Assembly (NCBI RefSeq): GCF_022811685.1
Contig: NZ_CP094532.1
Location: forward strand, 2,646,501 to 2,710,500
Reading direction: 5' to 3'
Origin: Chryseobacterium suipulveris
GTDB lineage: Bacteria > Bacteroidota > Bacteroidia > Flavobacteriales > Weeksellaceae
DNA length: 64,000 bases
A program made the translations under genes and the position numbers. Below the pieces are notes generated by a model, which made no database searches, had not been told where the DNA came from, and worked only from the letters and a program-made list of their open reading frames with translations. Shown here piece by piece: positions 19,001-27,965 of the stretch (the first letter of the stretch is position 1; every line of letters starts with the position of its first letter).

Positions 19001-20377
19001 TCAGCGCTTGAGCTTGAGCTCAGAAGTGTAGAGTACTTGCGACTTGTCCTTGATAGTGTCGTACTTCAACCATTTTATTTGAGGGTTAATTGTTCCTGCA
19101 ACACTAATTTTCACATCTCCCAATTGATTTTGGGTATGCTTATAGCGAAGCTCTTTATTAATAAGTGGGATGTGGTAGACAGTAATCAAGCCGGGACCAT
19201 CTTTCTCATCATTAAAAGAGTACTTCCTGTCTTTGAATTTAGACATCTGGGGTTTGATTTGATCCCTGTTTTTGAAATAGTATACCGGGTTTTTCAAATG
19301 ATAAGCCATCAAAAAAAATAGAAAAAAGCAACCCACTCCGAAAATGAGCCGGTCACTTTTCAGGTTTTTAAAGTAAATCAACAAAAAAGAAAAAAAGAAA
19401 ATAAGATTTGCAGCGGCCAGCATTCTAACATTCATTTCCTCAATCTGTTGAACCAGTCCGGATATAAACAATGTAACAGTATAGAAAATCGCAACAGTCC
19501 ACAAAAGCCAATAGAAATCAACAATCAACGCATCTTTCTTCCGTCGGTATAACTTAACAAAGTATCCCAATAGAAAGAAATCCAAAACCATTATCAATAG
19601 TTGAAACCCAATACTCACCCAACTATTTGATGCGGGCTTTAAACCAATAAAAGGATCAACAACATTGGTTACGCCTAATAGATCGCGTAATATATATATT
19701 GGAAAATAATGAGCAGGCGCCCCACGAAGATTTTCTCCTGTAAAACTACTATAAGTGTAATAATTGAACCCCAAATAACATAGAATCCCTATTCCTGCGA
19801 AAACCAACACCCAAAAAAGGTCCCTTTCAGAGTCTAATTTTCTATTGAGCAGCTTTACCATAAGCCAAAAAGCACCAATTCCCATGTAAATATATATCCC
19901 TGAATAACGCACTGTGAACAGTGCCACCAATATCAAGGTTGTAAAAACAATGAATTTTCGCGAGCAGATTTTTTCATGAAATCTTTGATGAAGCAAGAAC
20001 ATCAAAAAATAAGTAAAAAAGAGAAAAGGACCTTCTGAAACGGCTAGGTTTAAAGAAAAGAACATTGCCTTACCGGTAAAAAGCAATACGGTCTCACGAA
20101 AATAAAAGCGTTTGAAATGAGAAAACAGCAGAATAATTACCACCATAGTGATATTCAACATTTTCACTGCCCAAAAATAGTCCTGAAAAACAAAGTGGAA
20201 AATCCAGATCACCACCGGGTAACCCAAAGGGAAAAGATTAGCTTTAAGTGCCGGCAAATCGGAAGCAATTCCAAAATAGGAAAGACTGTCGTATCCAATA
20301 CCTCCTGATGATAGAAAAAATGAGTTTAAAAAATAGAACACCACAGCAATCACGGCCAAATAGCTATACTTATTCAT
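19001..20377 (-). CDS. polytopic membrane protein, GT39/ArnT-like
   Basis: About 458 residues from the preferred start MNKYSYLAVIAVVFYFLNSF; an upstream Met would add 13 charged residues. There are roughly ten hydrophobic segments, an acidic first loop (GGIGYDSLSYFGIASDLPAL) typical of polyprenyl-phosphate-sugar-using glycosyltransferases, and a soluble tail from about 385. Overall shape resembles dolichyl/undecaprenyl-mannose transferase-like proteins. Similarity is weak by eye and no substrate can be named. Monocistronic. Confidence 0.55.
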   Translation of the reverse strand: MNKYSYLAVIAVVFYFLNSFFLSSGGIGYDSLSYFGIASDLPALKANLFPLGYPVVIWIFHFVFQDYFWAVKMLNITMVVIILLFSHFKRFYFRETVLLFTGKAMFFSLNLAVSEGPFLFFTYFLMFLLHQRFHEKICSRKFIVFTTLILVALFTVRYSGIYIYMGIGAFWLMVKLLNRKLDSERDLFWVLVFAGIGILCYLGFNYYTYSSFTGENLRGAPAHYFPIYILRDLLGVTNVVDPFIGLKPASNSWVSIGFQLLIMVLDFFLLGYFVKLYRRKKDALIVDFYWLLWTVAIFYTVTLFISGLVQQIEEMNVRMLAAANLIFFFSFLLIYFKNLKSDRLIFGVGCFFLFFLMAYHLKNPVYYFKNRDQIKPQMSKFKDRKYSFNDEKDGPGLITVYHIPLINKELRYKHTQNQLGDVKISVAGTINPQIKWLKYDTIKDKSQVLYTSELKLKR

Positions 20378-20433
20378 AAGAAACTTTGGATATTTTTTTG
20401 TTCGGCAAATTTGCAAATTTTAAAATTTTTAAC

Positions 20434-20461
20434 TTGATTTTCAACTTTTAATATATATTTG
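20434..20461 (+). promoter_or_regulatory. promoter of the LRR/T9SS gene
   Basis: TTG (20434-20436), 17 nt, TATATTTG (20454-20461), then TAC. The box lies 25 nt before the GTG start at 20487. Confidence 0.65.
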
Positions 20462-20486
20462 TACTTACAAAAAAATCGAAACAAGA

Positions 20487-22115
20487 GTGAAAAAAATTTT
20501 ACTTTTCCTATTATTCTCACAGTTCTTTTTTTCTCAGCAGTGGAGCATTTCCTTTGCAGAAAGAAACGCACTGATCAGTATCTATAACTCAACTTCCGGT
20601 GACCAATGGAGCCAGAAATGGGACATGCAAAAAGACCCTAAATATTGGTATGGTATAAAAATAAAAAATGGAAGTGTAACCGAGATCAATCTTAGAGGAA
20701 ACGCTTTAAAAGGTAATTTCCCACAACAGGTTTCACTTTTCAACAATCTTCAGAAACTTGACTTAAGCTCGAACCAACTTACCGGCGACATTCCTCAATC
20801 TTTAGGTGCATCAACAGGACTTGTACGGCTCGACATTAGCAATAACAGATTTACAGGCGATCCAACTGCGGCGTTGCTTCCGCTGACCAATTTGACTGAG
20901 CTTTCTATTGGCAATAATAATTTTGCCATCGGAGACATTGAGACTTTTTTACAAAATTTTCCCAAGATTGAGACGCTTGATCTCGCGCATATCGGTTTAA
21001 CCGCAGTTCCCCAAAATTTATCTCAAATCCCGAAGCTCACCGCTCTCAACCTGAGCAACAATTCGCTTTCGCAGAATTTCGGCAACCTTTCTGCCTTGAT
21101 TTCCCTTCAGGAGCTTGACCTTTCTGGGAATGGTCTCACAAAGATCCCCAGTGAAATTGCTCCCCTTACCAGACTAACTTCCCTAAATGTGGGCAATAAT
21201 TTATTTACAACGAATTTTGCAGGACCATTAGCGAGTTTACTTAACCTCCAATGGCTTTCATTTCAGGGCAACCAAATTTCTGATTTCCCTGCAGAACTTT
21301 CCCAGCTTACCAAATTGATCCATCTTAATTTTGCTGATAACAAGATCAGTTCCGGGTTCCAACAACTACGGATTCTGAAAGACTTGGAGCAGATCTTCTT
21401 AGACAAAAACCTGATCACCACTTTCCCCGAAACTTTGCTTCAATTGAGAAATCTTCAAATGCTATCTCTAACCAATAACCAAATCTCTGGTGAAATACCT
21501 GACAATATTCCCGCGTTGACATTTTTAGATAATAACCGTTTCACAAAACAACAGATCAAGAACTTTATCCTTAAGGAAAAACAGCTCGCAGATTTTACCT
21601 ATTCGCCTCAAAGATACGATGACCCCTTAACGATTGCAGTTAATCCGGGTGCACCGGCTAATCTCCAGCAATCACTTTCCGGTCCTGAATTCCAGTTCAC
21701 ATGGTTCAAAAATCTTGACCAAAAAACAAATGTCACCTCTGAAAACTATTATTTAAACAGTACGAGAGAAGAAGATTTTACGCAATACACTTGTGAAGTT
21801 TATTATTTTGAACAACTTCCGAAAGAACTAATGGAAGTCGCATTCTATCGCGAACCAATCACACTTACTAAAGAACTTGCGACCGCAGAAATCAACCGCG
21901 AACTGGTTGTTTATCCAAATCCGGCGACTGATTTCATCAATATCAAGTCAATGAAAATCGATATCGAGAAAGTTTTCATCCACGATTTGAGCGGCAAGAT
22001 GGTCTATTCCGGAAACGAAAGAAGAATCAGCGTAAGTCACCTTCCGTCTTCAACTTATGTGATTTCAATTAAAACTTCCGACGGTGTAAAATCGTTCAAG
22101 TTCATCAAACATTAA
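20487..22115 (+). CDS. leucine-rich-repeat protein with T9SS sorting signal
   Basis: 542 residues from a GTG start; no ATG fits the signal peptide MKKILLFLLFSQFFFSQQWS. An N-cap region (ERNALISIYNSTSGDQW) is followed by about a dozen LRRs (units such as LQKLDLSSNQLTGDIPQSLG and LTALNLSNNSLSQNFGNLSA) to about residue 370. After a spacer with a single Ig-like stretch comes a C-terminal sorting domain (VVYPNPATDFINIKSMKID ... SFKFIKH). It is probably exported by T9SS and used for adhesion or protein binding. Target unknown. Confidence 0.88.
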   Translation: MKKILLFLLFSQFFFSQQWSISFAERNALISIYNSTSGDQWSQKWDMQKDPKYWYGIKIKNGSVTEINLRGNALKGNFPQQVSLFNNLQKLDLSSNQLTGDIPQSLGASTGLVRLDISNNRFTGDPTAALLPLTNLTELSIGNNNFAIGDIETFLQNFPKIETLDLAHIGLTAVPQNLSQIPKLTALNLSNNSLSQNFGNLSALISLQELDLSGNGLTKIPSEIAPLTRLTSLNVGNNLFTTNFAGPLASLLNLQWLSFQGNQISDFPAELSQLTKLIHLNFADNKISSGFQQLRILKDLEQIFLDKNLITTFPETLLQLRNLQMLSLTNNQISGEIPDNIPALTFLDNNRFTKQQIKNFILKEKQLADFTYSPQRYDDPLTIAVNPGAPANLQQSLSGPEFQFTWFKNLDQKTNVTSENYYLNSTREEDFTQYTCEVYYFEQLPKELMEVAFYREPITLTKELATAEINRELVVYPNPATDFINIKSMKIDIEKVFIHDLSGKMVYSGNERRISVSHLPSSTYVISIKTSDGVKSFKFIKH

Positions 22116-22216
22116 TTGATAATCTTTATTGGAATAACAATCTGAATAGTTTTTGTCAATCGGTTAAACTTTCAGTCCTCCATTTATTTCCGTAACTTTG
22201 TAGAAAATAAAAAGTT

Positions 22217-22693
22217 ATGAAAAATTCCATTATCATTGGCTTAAAGGAAAGTGACTGTAAGCAGATTTCCGAAAAATTAAACATCCTTTTGGCAAACTAT
22301 TCCGTTTTTTACCAGAACACGAGAGGAGCTCACTGGAACATTAAGGGCGACCAGTTTTTTACCCTTCATCCAAAATTTGAGGAGCTTTACGACAACCTGG
22401 TCTTGAAAATTGACGAGATCGCGGAAAGAATTCTGACACTCGGTGCAACGCCTAACCACAACTATTCCGACTATCTGAAACTTTCAAACATTGGTGAAAG
22501 TAAGGAAGTGAGCGATGCCACAAAATGTGTGGAGAATATTTTGGGTTCCTTTAAAATCATTATCGATTTGCAGCGTGAACTTCTTGACATTACCGAAAAA
22601 GCCGGCGACGAAGGTACCAACTCTCAAATGAGCGACTATATCACCGAGCAGGAAAAAGAAGTGTGGATGTACAACTCCTACCTTGGCAAATAA
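22217..22693 (+). CDS. dps: Dps-family DNA-protection / ferritin-like protein
   Basis: 158 residues, the usual Dps length. The N-terminal helix holds NTRGAHWNIKGDQFFTLHPKF, with the His and Asp of the inter-subunit ferroxidase site (AHWNIKGDQF), and DNLVLKIDEIAERILTLG supplies the Asp/Glu ligands. It is a 12-mer that stores iron with H2O2 and protects DNA. A TAACTTTG box (22193-22200) lies 17 nt upstream, without a good TTG. A strong terminator follows. Confidence 0.93.
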   Translation: MKNSIIIGLKESDCKQISEKLNILLANYSVFYQNTRGAHWNIKGDQFFTLHPKFEELYDNLVLKIDEIAERILTLGATPNHNYSDYLKLSNIGESKEVSDATKCVENILGSFKIIIDLQRELLDITEKAGDEGTNSQMSDYITEQEKEVWMYNSYLGK

Positions 22694-22715
22694 TTTATGA
22701 TAAGCAATGCAGGAT

Positions 22716-22746
22716 AAATCGTCTGGGAAACCGGACGATTTTTTTT
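22716..22746 (+). terminator. intrinsic terminator after dps
   Basis: AAATCGTC (22716-22723) pairs with GACGATTT (22734-22741); TGG/CCG continue the stem to a GAAA tetraloop, followed by a T-run. This is the cleanest terminator hairpin in the window. Confidence 0.88.
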
Positions 22747-22780
22747 ATTAACTTTAATTAAATTTGTTGAAAATACCGAA

Positions 22781-23959
22781 ATGGCTCAAGTAAAACTCCA
22801 CTCCATCCTCGATAACGACTTCTACAAAATTACGATGCAGAACGCGGTGGTAAAACTTTTCCCCAACGAAAGGGTGAAATACCAGTTCATCAACCGTGGC
22901 AAACACAACTTCCCGAAAGGTTTTGATGAAGAACTCAGAAAATGCATCGACGCAATGGCGGATCTGAAGCTGACCAAATCCGAGAAGAAATTCCTGCGCG
23001 AAACCTGTCCGTATCTCGATTTGCCTTATCTCGATTTTCTTGCCGGTTATCAGTACGATCCTTCGGAAGTGAAAATTAAGCAAATCGAAAACGATATCGA
23101 AGTTACCGTTGAAGGAGAATGGTACCGCACGATTCTTTGGGAAGTTCCAATTTTAGCGCGCATCTCGGAGTTGCATTACGTAATGAACCAAATGGAAAGA
23201 GATTCCAACGAAACCGTGATGGAGAAAACCCTTGAAAAAGCCAGCCAACTCACGAAACTCGGCGTTACTTTCGCGGAATTCGGAACCAGAAGAAGGCATT
23301 CCTACAACGTCCACGATTTGGTGGTAAAAGCATTGGTTCAGGACAAAAACTCAACCTTCATCGGAAGTTCCAATGTGCACTTCGCAATGAAGTATGGCGT
23401 AAAACCCATCGGAACCCATGCTCACGAATGGTTCATGTTCCACGCCGCGGAATTTGGATTCAAAATGGCAAACGCCCTTTCCCTCGAACACTGGGTGGAT
23501 GTGTATCGCGGCGATTTGGGAGTTGCGCTTTCCGACACTTATACAACCGATGTTTTCTTCCAACAGTTCGACAAGAAATTCGCAAAACTTTTCGACGGGG
23601 TTCGTCACGACAGCGGCGATCCTTTGGAGTTTGCCGATAAAACGATTGCACATTACAAAAACAACGGCATCAATCCGTTATTCAAATACATTATCTTTTC
23701 CGACGGCTTAAATCTGGAAAAGGTCGAAGAAATCACCCAGTACTGTCGCGGAAAAATCGGAATCTCTTTCGGAATCGGAACCAACTTAACCAACGATGTC
23801 GGACTAAAACCAATGAACATCGTGATGAAACTCATCGCAGCACAATCGATTAACGGTGATTGGATTCCAACGGTGAAACTTTCCGACGAACACGGGAAAT
23901 ATACAGGCGACCCAAAAATGATCGAATTGGCGAAAGAGTTTTTAAGAATCAAGGAATAG
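22781..23959 (+). CDS. pncB: nicotinate phosphoribosyltransferase
   Basis: 392 residues. It converts nicotinate and PRPP to nicotinate mononucleotide in NAD salvage. Key features are the substrate-binding TRRRHSYNVHDLV with the His that is phosphorylated in the family, GSSNVHFAMKYGVKPIGTHA, and the PRPP-site motifs RHDSGDPLEFADKTI and FSDGLNLEKV. A TAAATTTG box (22759-22766) lies 14 nt before the ATG. The gene is free-standing. Confidence 0.95.
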   Translation: MAQVKLHSILDNDFYKITMQNAVVKLFPNERVKYQFINRGKHNFPKGFDEELRKCIDAMADLKLTKSEKKFLRETCPYLDLPYLDFLAGYQYDPSEVKIKQIENDIEVTVEGEWYRTILWEVPILARISELHYVMNQMERDSNETVMEKTLEKASQLTKLGVTFAEFGTRRRHSYNVHDLVVKALVQDKNSTFIGSSNVHFAMKYGVKPIGTHAHEWFMFHAAEFGFKMANALSLEHWVDVYRGDLGVALSDTYTTDVFFQQFDKKFAKLFDGVRHDSGDPLEFADKTIAHYKNNGINPLFKYIIFSDGLNLEKVEEITQYCRGKIGISFGIGTNLTNDVGLKPMNIVMKLIAAQSINGDWIPTVKLSDEHGKYTGDPKMIELAKEFLRIKE

Positions 23960-23960
23960 A

Positions 23961-24009
23961 GGGAAGTTGGGAGTCGGAAGTCAGAGGTCCGAAGACGGAA
24001 GATGAAAGA
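23961..24009. repeat. 7-bp tandem island directly after pncB
   Basis: Seven consecutive heptads: GGGAAGT, TGGGAGT, CGGAAGT, CAGAGGT, CCGAAGA, CGGAAGA, TGAAAGA. The island begins one base after the pncB stop codon. A similar purine-rich wording follows groEL at 58246. Confidence 0.87.
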
Positions 24010-24085
24010 CAAAAGAAAAAATAATTAATAATTAAAATCCACACCTGCTAATAATTGATTTTGGCAGTAAGAAGTCCGCAATATT

Positions 24086-24124
24086 CCCCTCCTTTGGAGG
24101 GGTGTCCGAAGGTCGGGGTGGTTT
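24086..24124. repeat. palindromic intergenic repeat (CCCCTCC-TTT-GGAGGGG type)
   Basis: CCCCTCC (24086-24092), TTT, GGAGGGG (24096-24102) form a 7-bp stem with a 3-nt loop, followed by a conserved-looking tail TGTCCGAAGGTCGGGGTGG. I recall this wording from other flavobacterial intergenic regions, but that is from memory. It lies 27 nt upstream of the next gene. Confidence 0.7.
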
Positions 24125-24150
24125 ACAAAATCACATAAAAACTAAAAAAA

Positions 24151-24636
24151 ATGAAAAACCCTTTCTACTACATCATTCCGCTATTTCTTATCGTCTCCTG
24201 TTCTACCCAAAAAGACGCAAAAGACAGTTCCGAAAAATCAAAAATCTCCTTCGATCAAAAACTTGCAGACTCTCTCGGCGCTGATCAGTACGGAATGAAA
24301 CCTTACGTAATCGTCATCCTAAAAACCGGGAAAGCCAACATCACCGACAAAGAAAAACTCAACGAACATTTCCGCGGACATATGGAAAACATCCGCCGCT
24401 TGGCAAAAGAAGGCAAACTTACTTTAGCGGGACCGTTCTCCACCAAGAACGAAAGGGAGTACCGCGGGATTTTCATCTTTAACGTAAAAACAAAAGAGGA
24501 TGCAGAAAACCTGGTGAAAACCGATCCTGCAGTTATTGCTGGAGTTTTCGATTACGAAGTTTATCCTTGGTACGGTTCTGCAGCTTTACCGATGTTTTTG
24601 AAGTACCACGAAAAAATTGCGAAAGAGAATCCGTAA
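24151..24636 (+). CDS. YCII-domain lipoprotein
   Basis: 161 residues. It has a lipoprotein signal (MKNPFYYIIPLFLIVSC with Cys at position 17) and a YCII-related domain from about residue 50 (YVIVILKTGKANI, HMENIRRLAKEGKLTLAGPF, EDAENLVKTDPAVIAGVFDY). The small ferredoxin-like YCII fold has a conserved His (HFRGHMENI) proposed to be catalytic in relatives. Its function here is unknown. It is 39 nt from rmuC. Confidence 0.8.
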   Translation: MKNPFYYIIPLFLIVSCSTQKDAKDSSEKSKISFDQKLADSLGADQYGMKPYVIVILKTGKANITDKEKLNEHFRGHMENIRRLAKEGKLTLAGPFSTKNEREYRGIFIFNVKTKEDAENLVKTDPAVIAGVFDYEVYPWYGSAALPMFLKYHEKIAKENP

Positions 24637-24675
24637 ACTCATCCAAAGTACAAATACCTTTCGTATTTTTGAAAA

Positions 24676-26184
24676 ATGGAGTTGACTTATTTAATTATCG
24701 GATTTGTTGCAGGCGGAATCTTGGGTGCTGCGATCTTGTATTTTGTATTGAAATCATCGATGGTTTCGAGAAATACTCATGAGGAACTCAACAATCTTTT
24801 CATTAGAAATTCATCAGATCTGGAAAATTCGGGAAGGGAAATCTCAAAGCTGAACGACCACATTAATTCCGAAAAAGAAATCAACCGACAGCAAACAGAA
24901 CTGCTTCAAAATCTGCGAAATGAAATCGCTAAAATCAATGCAGTAAATGAATCACAAACTTCTACACTTAAAAATCAGGTAGAAATTAATGAAAAACAAT
25001 CTTCTGAAATTCGTGAACTGACCAATGAAAAGCAAAATCTCTTCGCCTTAAAATCGGAGCTCGCCGCAAAAAATGAGGGTTTGGAAAAACTTCTGCAGGA
25101 CCAAAAAGAAGAAATCGTCAAACTACAGGAAGCTGCGAAGAATGAATTCAAAATTCTCGCAAACGAAATTCTCGAAGAAAAAACGAAAAAGTTTACTGAA
25201 ACCAATAAAGAAAATCTCGATTCTATCCTAAAACCTTTGGGAGAAAATATCGAACTTTTTAAAAAGCGGGTAAATGAAGTGTATGAAAATGAAGCAAAAC
25301 AACGCTTTTCACTCGGCGAAAAAGTAAAAGAACTCGCACAACTCAACCAACAGATTTCCGAAGACGCCAAAAAACTGACCCGTGCTTTGAAAGGCGAGGC
25401 AAAAACCCAGGGAAATTGGGGCGAAATGATTCTGGAAAGCATTCTGGAAAAATCAGGTTTGGTAAAAGGTCGCGAATATTTTCTGGAACATGAACTTCGC
25501 GATGAAGACAACAAGGCACTTTTCTCCGAGTTTTCTGGCAAAAAAATGCGTCCAGATGCTGTGGTAAAATATCCCGACGAAAGAAATGTGATCATCGATT
25601 CAAAGGTTTCGCTCACCCATTTTTCGGAATTGGTGGATGAAACCGATGCGGAAATGTATCAAATCAAACTCAACCAACATCTGAATTCCATAAAAAACCA
25701 CATCACGGAACTTTCCAAAAAAGCTTACGACGATTACGGAAAATCGCTGGATTTCGTGATGATGTTTATCCCGAGCGAACCGGCTTATATTGCAGCAATG
25801 CAGGCCGACCAAAATCTGTGGAATTTCGCTTACGAAAGAAGAATTTTGCTTTTAAATCCGAGCAATTTAATTACTTCATTAAAGTTAATTGCCGATTTGT
25901 GGAAACGCGAATATCAAAACCGAAATTCCATGGAGATCGCAGAGCGCGGCGCAAAACTCTACGATAAATTTGTGGGTTTTGTAGAAAATCTGGAAAAAGT
26001 CGGTAAAAATATTGACCAGGCAAAAAATGCTTTCAACGACGCCTACAAACAGCTTTCCACAGGAAACGACAATTTGGTCATTCAAACCCAAAAACTGAAA
26101 TCTTTAGGAATCAAAAACAAAAAAGATTTACCACAAAGTTTAGTGGATAACTCGCAGAATTTGCTGGATTTTAATGAAGAATAA
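24676..26184 (+). CDS. rmuC: DNA recombination protein RmuC
   Basis: 502 residues. An N-terminal membrane anchor (YLIIGFVAGGILGAAILYFV) precedes a long coiled coil (about 35-170) and the RmuC nuclease-like domain with GNWGEMILESILEKSGL, RPDAVVKYPDERNVIIDSKV and FVMMFIPSEPAYIAA. RmuC limits inversions at short inverted repeats in E. coli, which is relevant in a genome rich in such repeats. The last 11 bases overlap the following broken gene. Confidence 0.93.
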   Translation: MELTYLIIGFVAGGILGAAILYFVLKSSMVSRNTHEELNNLFIRNSSDLENSGREISKLNDHINSEKEINRQQTELLQNLRNEIAKINAVNESQTSTLKNQVEINEKQSSEIRELTNEKQNLFALKSELAAKNEGLEKLLQDQKEEIVKLQEAAKNEFKILANEILEEKTKKFTETNKENLDSILKPLGENIELFKKRVNEVYENEAKQRFSLGEKVKELAQLNQQISEDAKKLTRALKGEAKTQGNWGEMILESILEKSGLVKGREYFLEHELRDEDNKALFSEFSGKKMRPDAVVKYPDERNVIIDSKVSLTHFSELVDETDAEMYQIKLNQHLNSIKNHITELSKKAYDDYGKSLDFVMMFIPSEPAYIAAMQADQNLWNFAYERRILLLNPSNLITSLKLIADLWKREYQNRNSMEIAERGAKLYDKFVGFVENLEKVGKNIDQAKNAFNDAYKQLSTGNDNLVIQTQKLKSLGIKNKKDLPQSLVDNSQNLLDFNEE

Positions 26185-26701
26185 CATGAAGAAAATAGTT
26201 CTTATTCTGATTTTTTTGCCTCTATTCTTTTTTAGCCAAAACAAAAAAGACATTTGGAAACCTTTCACTTATTTTATAGGAACATGGAAAGGCGAAGGAA
26301 AAATGAATGGGAAAGCCGGCAAATACGAAAGAACCTATCAATTTATTTTGAATAAAAATTTTATCGAGGTTAAAAACAAATCGGTTTATCCACCACAAAA
26401 CGGAAGGAAAGAGGAGGTTCATGAAGACATTGGCTAAATCAGTTATGATAAGGTCTTGAAGAAATTCAAACTGCGGCAATTTCATGTGGAAAGCTTTGTG
26501 AATGAATATGTTGCCAAAAACATTTCAGAAAAGGACATCGATTTTGAAACCGAAAGTATTGAAAATATTCCCAATGGATTTCGTGCCAAGGAATCTTATA
26601 AAATCCTGAATTCTAAAACATTTACCGAAACTTTTTCCATTTCCGAACCTGGAAAAGATTTCGAAACTTACTCTGAAGTCACACTGCGAAAGGTAAAATA
26701 A
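26174..26701 (+). pseudogene. secreted DUF1579-like protein interrupted by one stop codon
   Basis: Two reading stretches lie in the same frame and are separated only by a TAA at 26435-26437. Upstream: signal peptide (MKKIVLILIFLPLFFFSQ), then KPFTYFIGTWKGEGKMNGK, a lipocalin/THAP4-like beta-barrel start. Downstream, straight after the TAA, the frame continues ISYDKVLKKFKLRQFHVESF to the C-terminus TYSEVTLRKVK. Changing one base (for example TAA to TAT) restores about 175 residues. It could be a true nonsense mutation or a sequencing error. Confidence 0.8.
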
Positions 26702-26716
26702 TTCTACTTTTGCAGC

Positions 26717-27484
26717 ATGATGATCGAAAGCTTTCAAAACGAAAAAATAAAAAACCTTACGCGATTGATTTCCGACAACCGTTTCCGAAAGAAGTCAGGA
26801 GTTTTTGTGGTTGAAGGAAAACAGGAAAACGAAAGAGCGCTGAAGTTCGGCTTTGAAGTACAGGAATTTTTTATCTGCGAAAGCATCTTTAATGAAGATT
26901 TTCCAAAAGGGAAACGCAGCTTAGTTTCCGAAAAAGTGTACGAAAAGATTGCTTACCGCGGAAGTTCCGAAGGAATCATCGGAATATACCAAACTCCAAA
27001 AAACGATTTAGCCACTTTTAGTCCAAAAGAGAACTCGGCAATCATCATCGTTGAAGGAATTGAAAAACCGGGAAACTTGGGAGCGATCCTCAGAAGTTGT
27101 GAAGCTTTCGGAATCGACGGCTTGATCATCACTGATCCAAAAACGGATCTGTATAATCCGAATGTCATCCGCTCGAGTGTGGGTTGTCTTTTCGGGATGA
27201 ATGTATTTACCGCGACAAACGAAACCACATCGCAATTTTTGGAAAAAAATAAATATACGATCTACTCAACCTTTATGGATGAAAGCGCAGAAGATCTGGA
27301 TCAAAAGGATTTCACCAAAAAAACCGCAATTATCTTTGGAACCGAACATTCGGGAATCAGCGATTACTGGATGACAAAAACTCCAAACATCCTCATTCCG
27401 ATGGTTGGCACAATTGATTCGCTGAATCTGAGCAATGCAGTTGCCATTACCTGTTATGAGATTCTACGGCAAAAAAGGAAATAA
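26717..27484 (+). CDS. TrmH/SpoU-family RNA 2'-O-methyltransferase
   Basis: 255 residues. An N-terminal substrate-binding domain (QNEKIKNLTRLISDNRFRKK ... FVVEGKQENERAL) is followed by a SPOUT knot with the three signature motifs NLGAILRSCEAFGIDG, FGTEHSGIS and NLSNAVAITCYEILR. It methylates a ribose in rRNA or tRNA using SAM; which site is not readable. A TACTTTTG box followed by CAGC (26705-26712) lies immediately upstream, without a clear TTG. Confidence 0.9.
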   Translation: MMIESFQNEKIKNLTRLISDNRFRKKSGVFVVEGKQENERALKFGFEVQEFFICESIFNEDFPKGKRSLVSEKVYEKIAYRGSSEGIIGIYQTPKNDLATFSPKENSAIIIVEGIEKPGNLGAILRSCEAFGIDGLIITDPKTDLYNPNVIRSSVGCLFGMNVFTATNETTSQFLEKNKYTIYSTFMDESAEDLDQKDFTKKTAIIFGTEHSGISDYWMTKTPNILIPMVGTIDSLNLSNAVAITCYEILRQKRK

Positions 27485-27518
27485 AAAAACCGCTTCTCTG
27501 AGAGAAACGGTTGTTTTC
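27483..27518. terminator. bidirectional terminator between trmH-like and alanine-rich genes
   Basis: AACCG (27488-27492) pairs with CGGTT (27508-27512) and TTCTC with GAGAA, one mismatch between, 3-nt loop. T-rich on the plus side and seven A before it, so it can stop transcription from both convergent genes. Confidence 0.82.
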
Positions 27519-27535
27519 TTAAAAGTTATTACTAA

Positions 27536-27874
27536 TTACTTAGTAGCTTCTTTTACAGCTTCTTTAGCATCTTTAGCAGCATCTTTAGCAGCGTCAGCAG
27601 CACCTTTAGCAGCATCAGCAGCACCTTTAGCAGCATCTTTAGCAACTTCAGCACCAGCAGCAGTAGTAGCAGCAGCAGCATCTTTAGCAGCGTCAACTGT
27701 TACAGCAGCAGCAGAATCAACAACAGCAGCAGCAGAATCAGCTACAACAGCAGCAGAATCAGTAGCAGCAACAGCAGCAGAATCAGCAGCGTTTGCAGTT
27801 TCAACAGTTTCAGTTTTTTTACAAGCTACAAGAGCTACAGCAGCGATAGCAGCTACGAAGAATGACTTTTTCAT
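27536..27874 (-). CDS. alanine-rich LEA-like lipoprotein
   Basis: 112 residues. The lipoprotein signal MKKSFFVAAIAAVALVACKK has a Cys at position 18. The mature part is almost entirely Ala, Asp, Val, Thr and Lys: first AADSAAV-type repeats, then AAKGAADAAKGAADAAKDAA. Period 7-11 amphipathic helix composition resembles late-embryogenesis-abundant or apolipoprotein-like helices. Structural or stress role inferred; no enzyme motif. A TACCTTTG -7 box (minus, 27943-27950) lies 69 nt upstream of the ATG. Confidence 0.8.
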   Translation of the reverse strand: MKKSFFVAAIAAVALVACKKTETVETANAADSAAVAATDSAAVVADSAAAVVDSAAAVTVDAAKDAAAATTAAGAEVAKDAAKGAADAAKGAADAAKDAAKDAKEAVKEATK

Positions 27875-27942
27875 AATGAATTAAATTTAATTGTTTTGTT
27901 TGTTTAAAGTTTCGATTGTTCTGTTCACTCATTTGAACGTGA

Positions 27943-27950
27943 CAAAGGTA
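27943..27950 (-). promoter_or_regulatory. -7 box for the alanine-rich lipoprotein
   Basis: TACCTTTG on the minus strand matches TAnnTTTG. No TTG is present at the usual distance, so the promoter call is weaker. It lies back to back with the plus-strand promoter at 27966-27996. Confidence 0.5.
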
Positions 27951-27965
27951 TAGCGAGAAAAAAAT

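Noticed and set aside
24975..25616. 213-codon minus-strand Ser/Phe-rich frame inside rmuC
   Set aside because: Shadow of the Lys/Glu-rich coiled-coil coding region of rmuC.
27435..27884. 149-codon plus-strand frame rich in Ala/Ser across 27435-27884
   Set aside because: It is the mirror of the alanine-rich lipoprotein repeat on the minus strand and runs through the end of the methyltransferase gene and the terminator. No signal or family.
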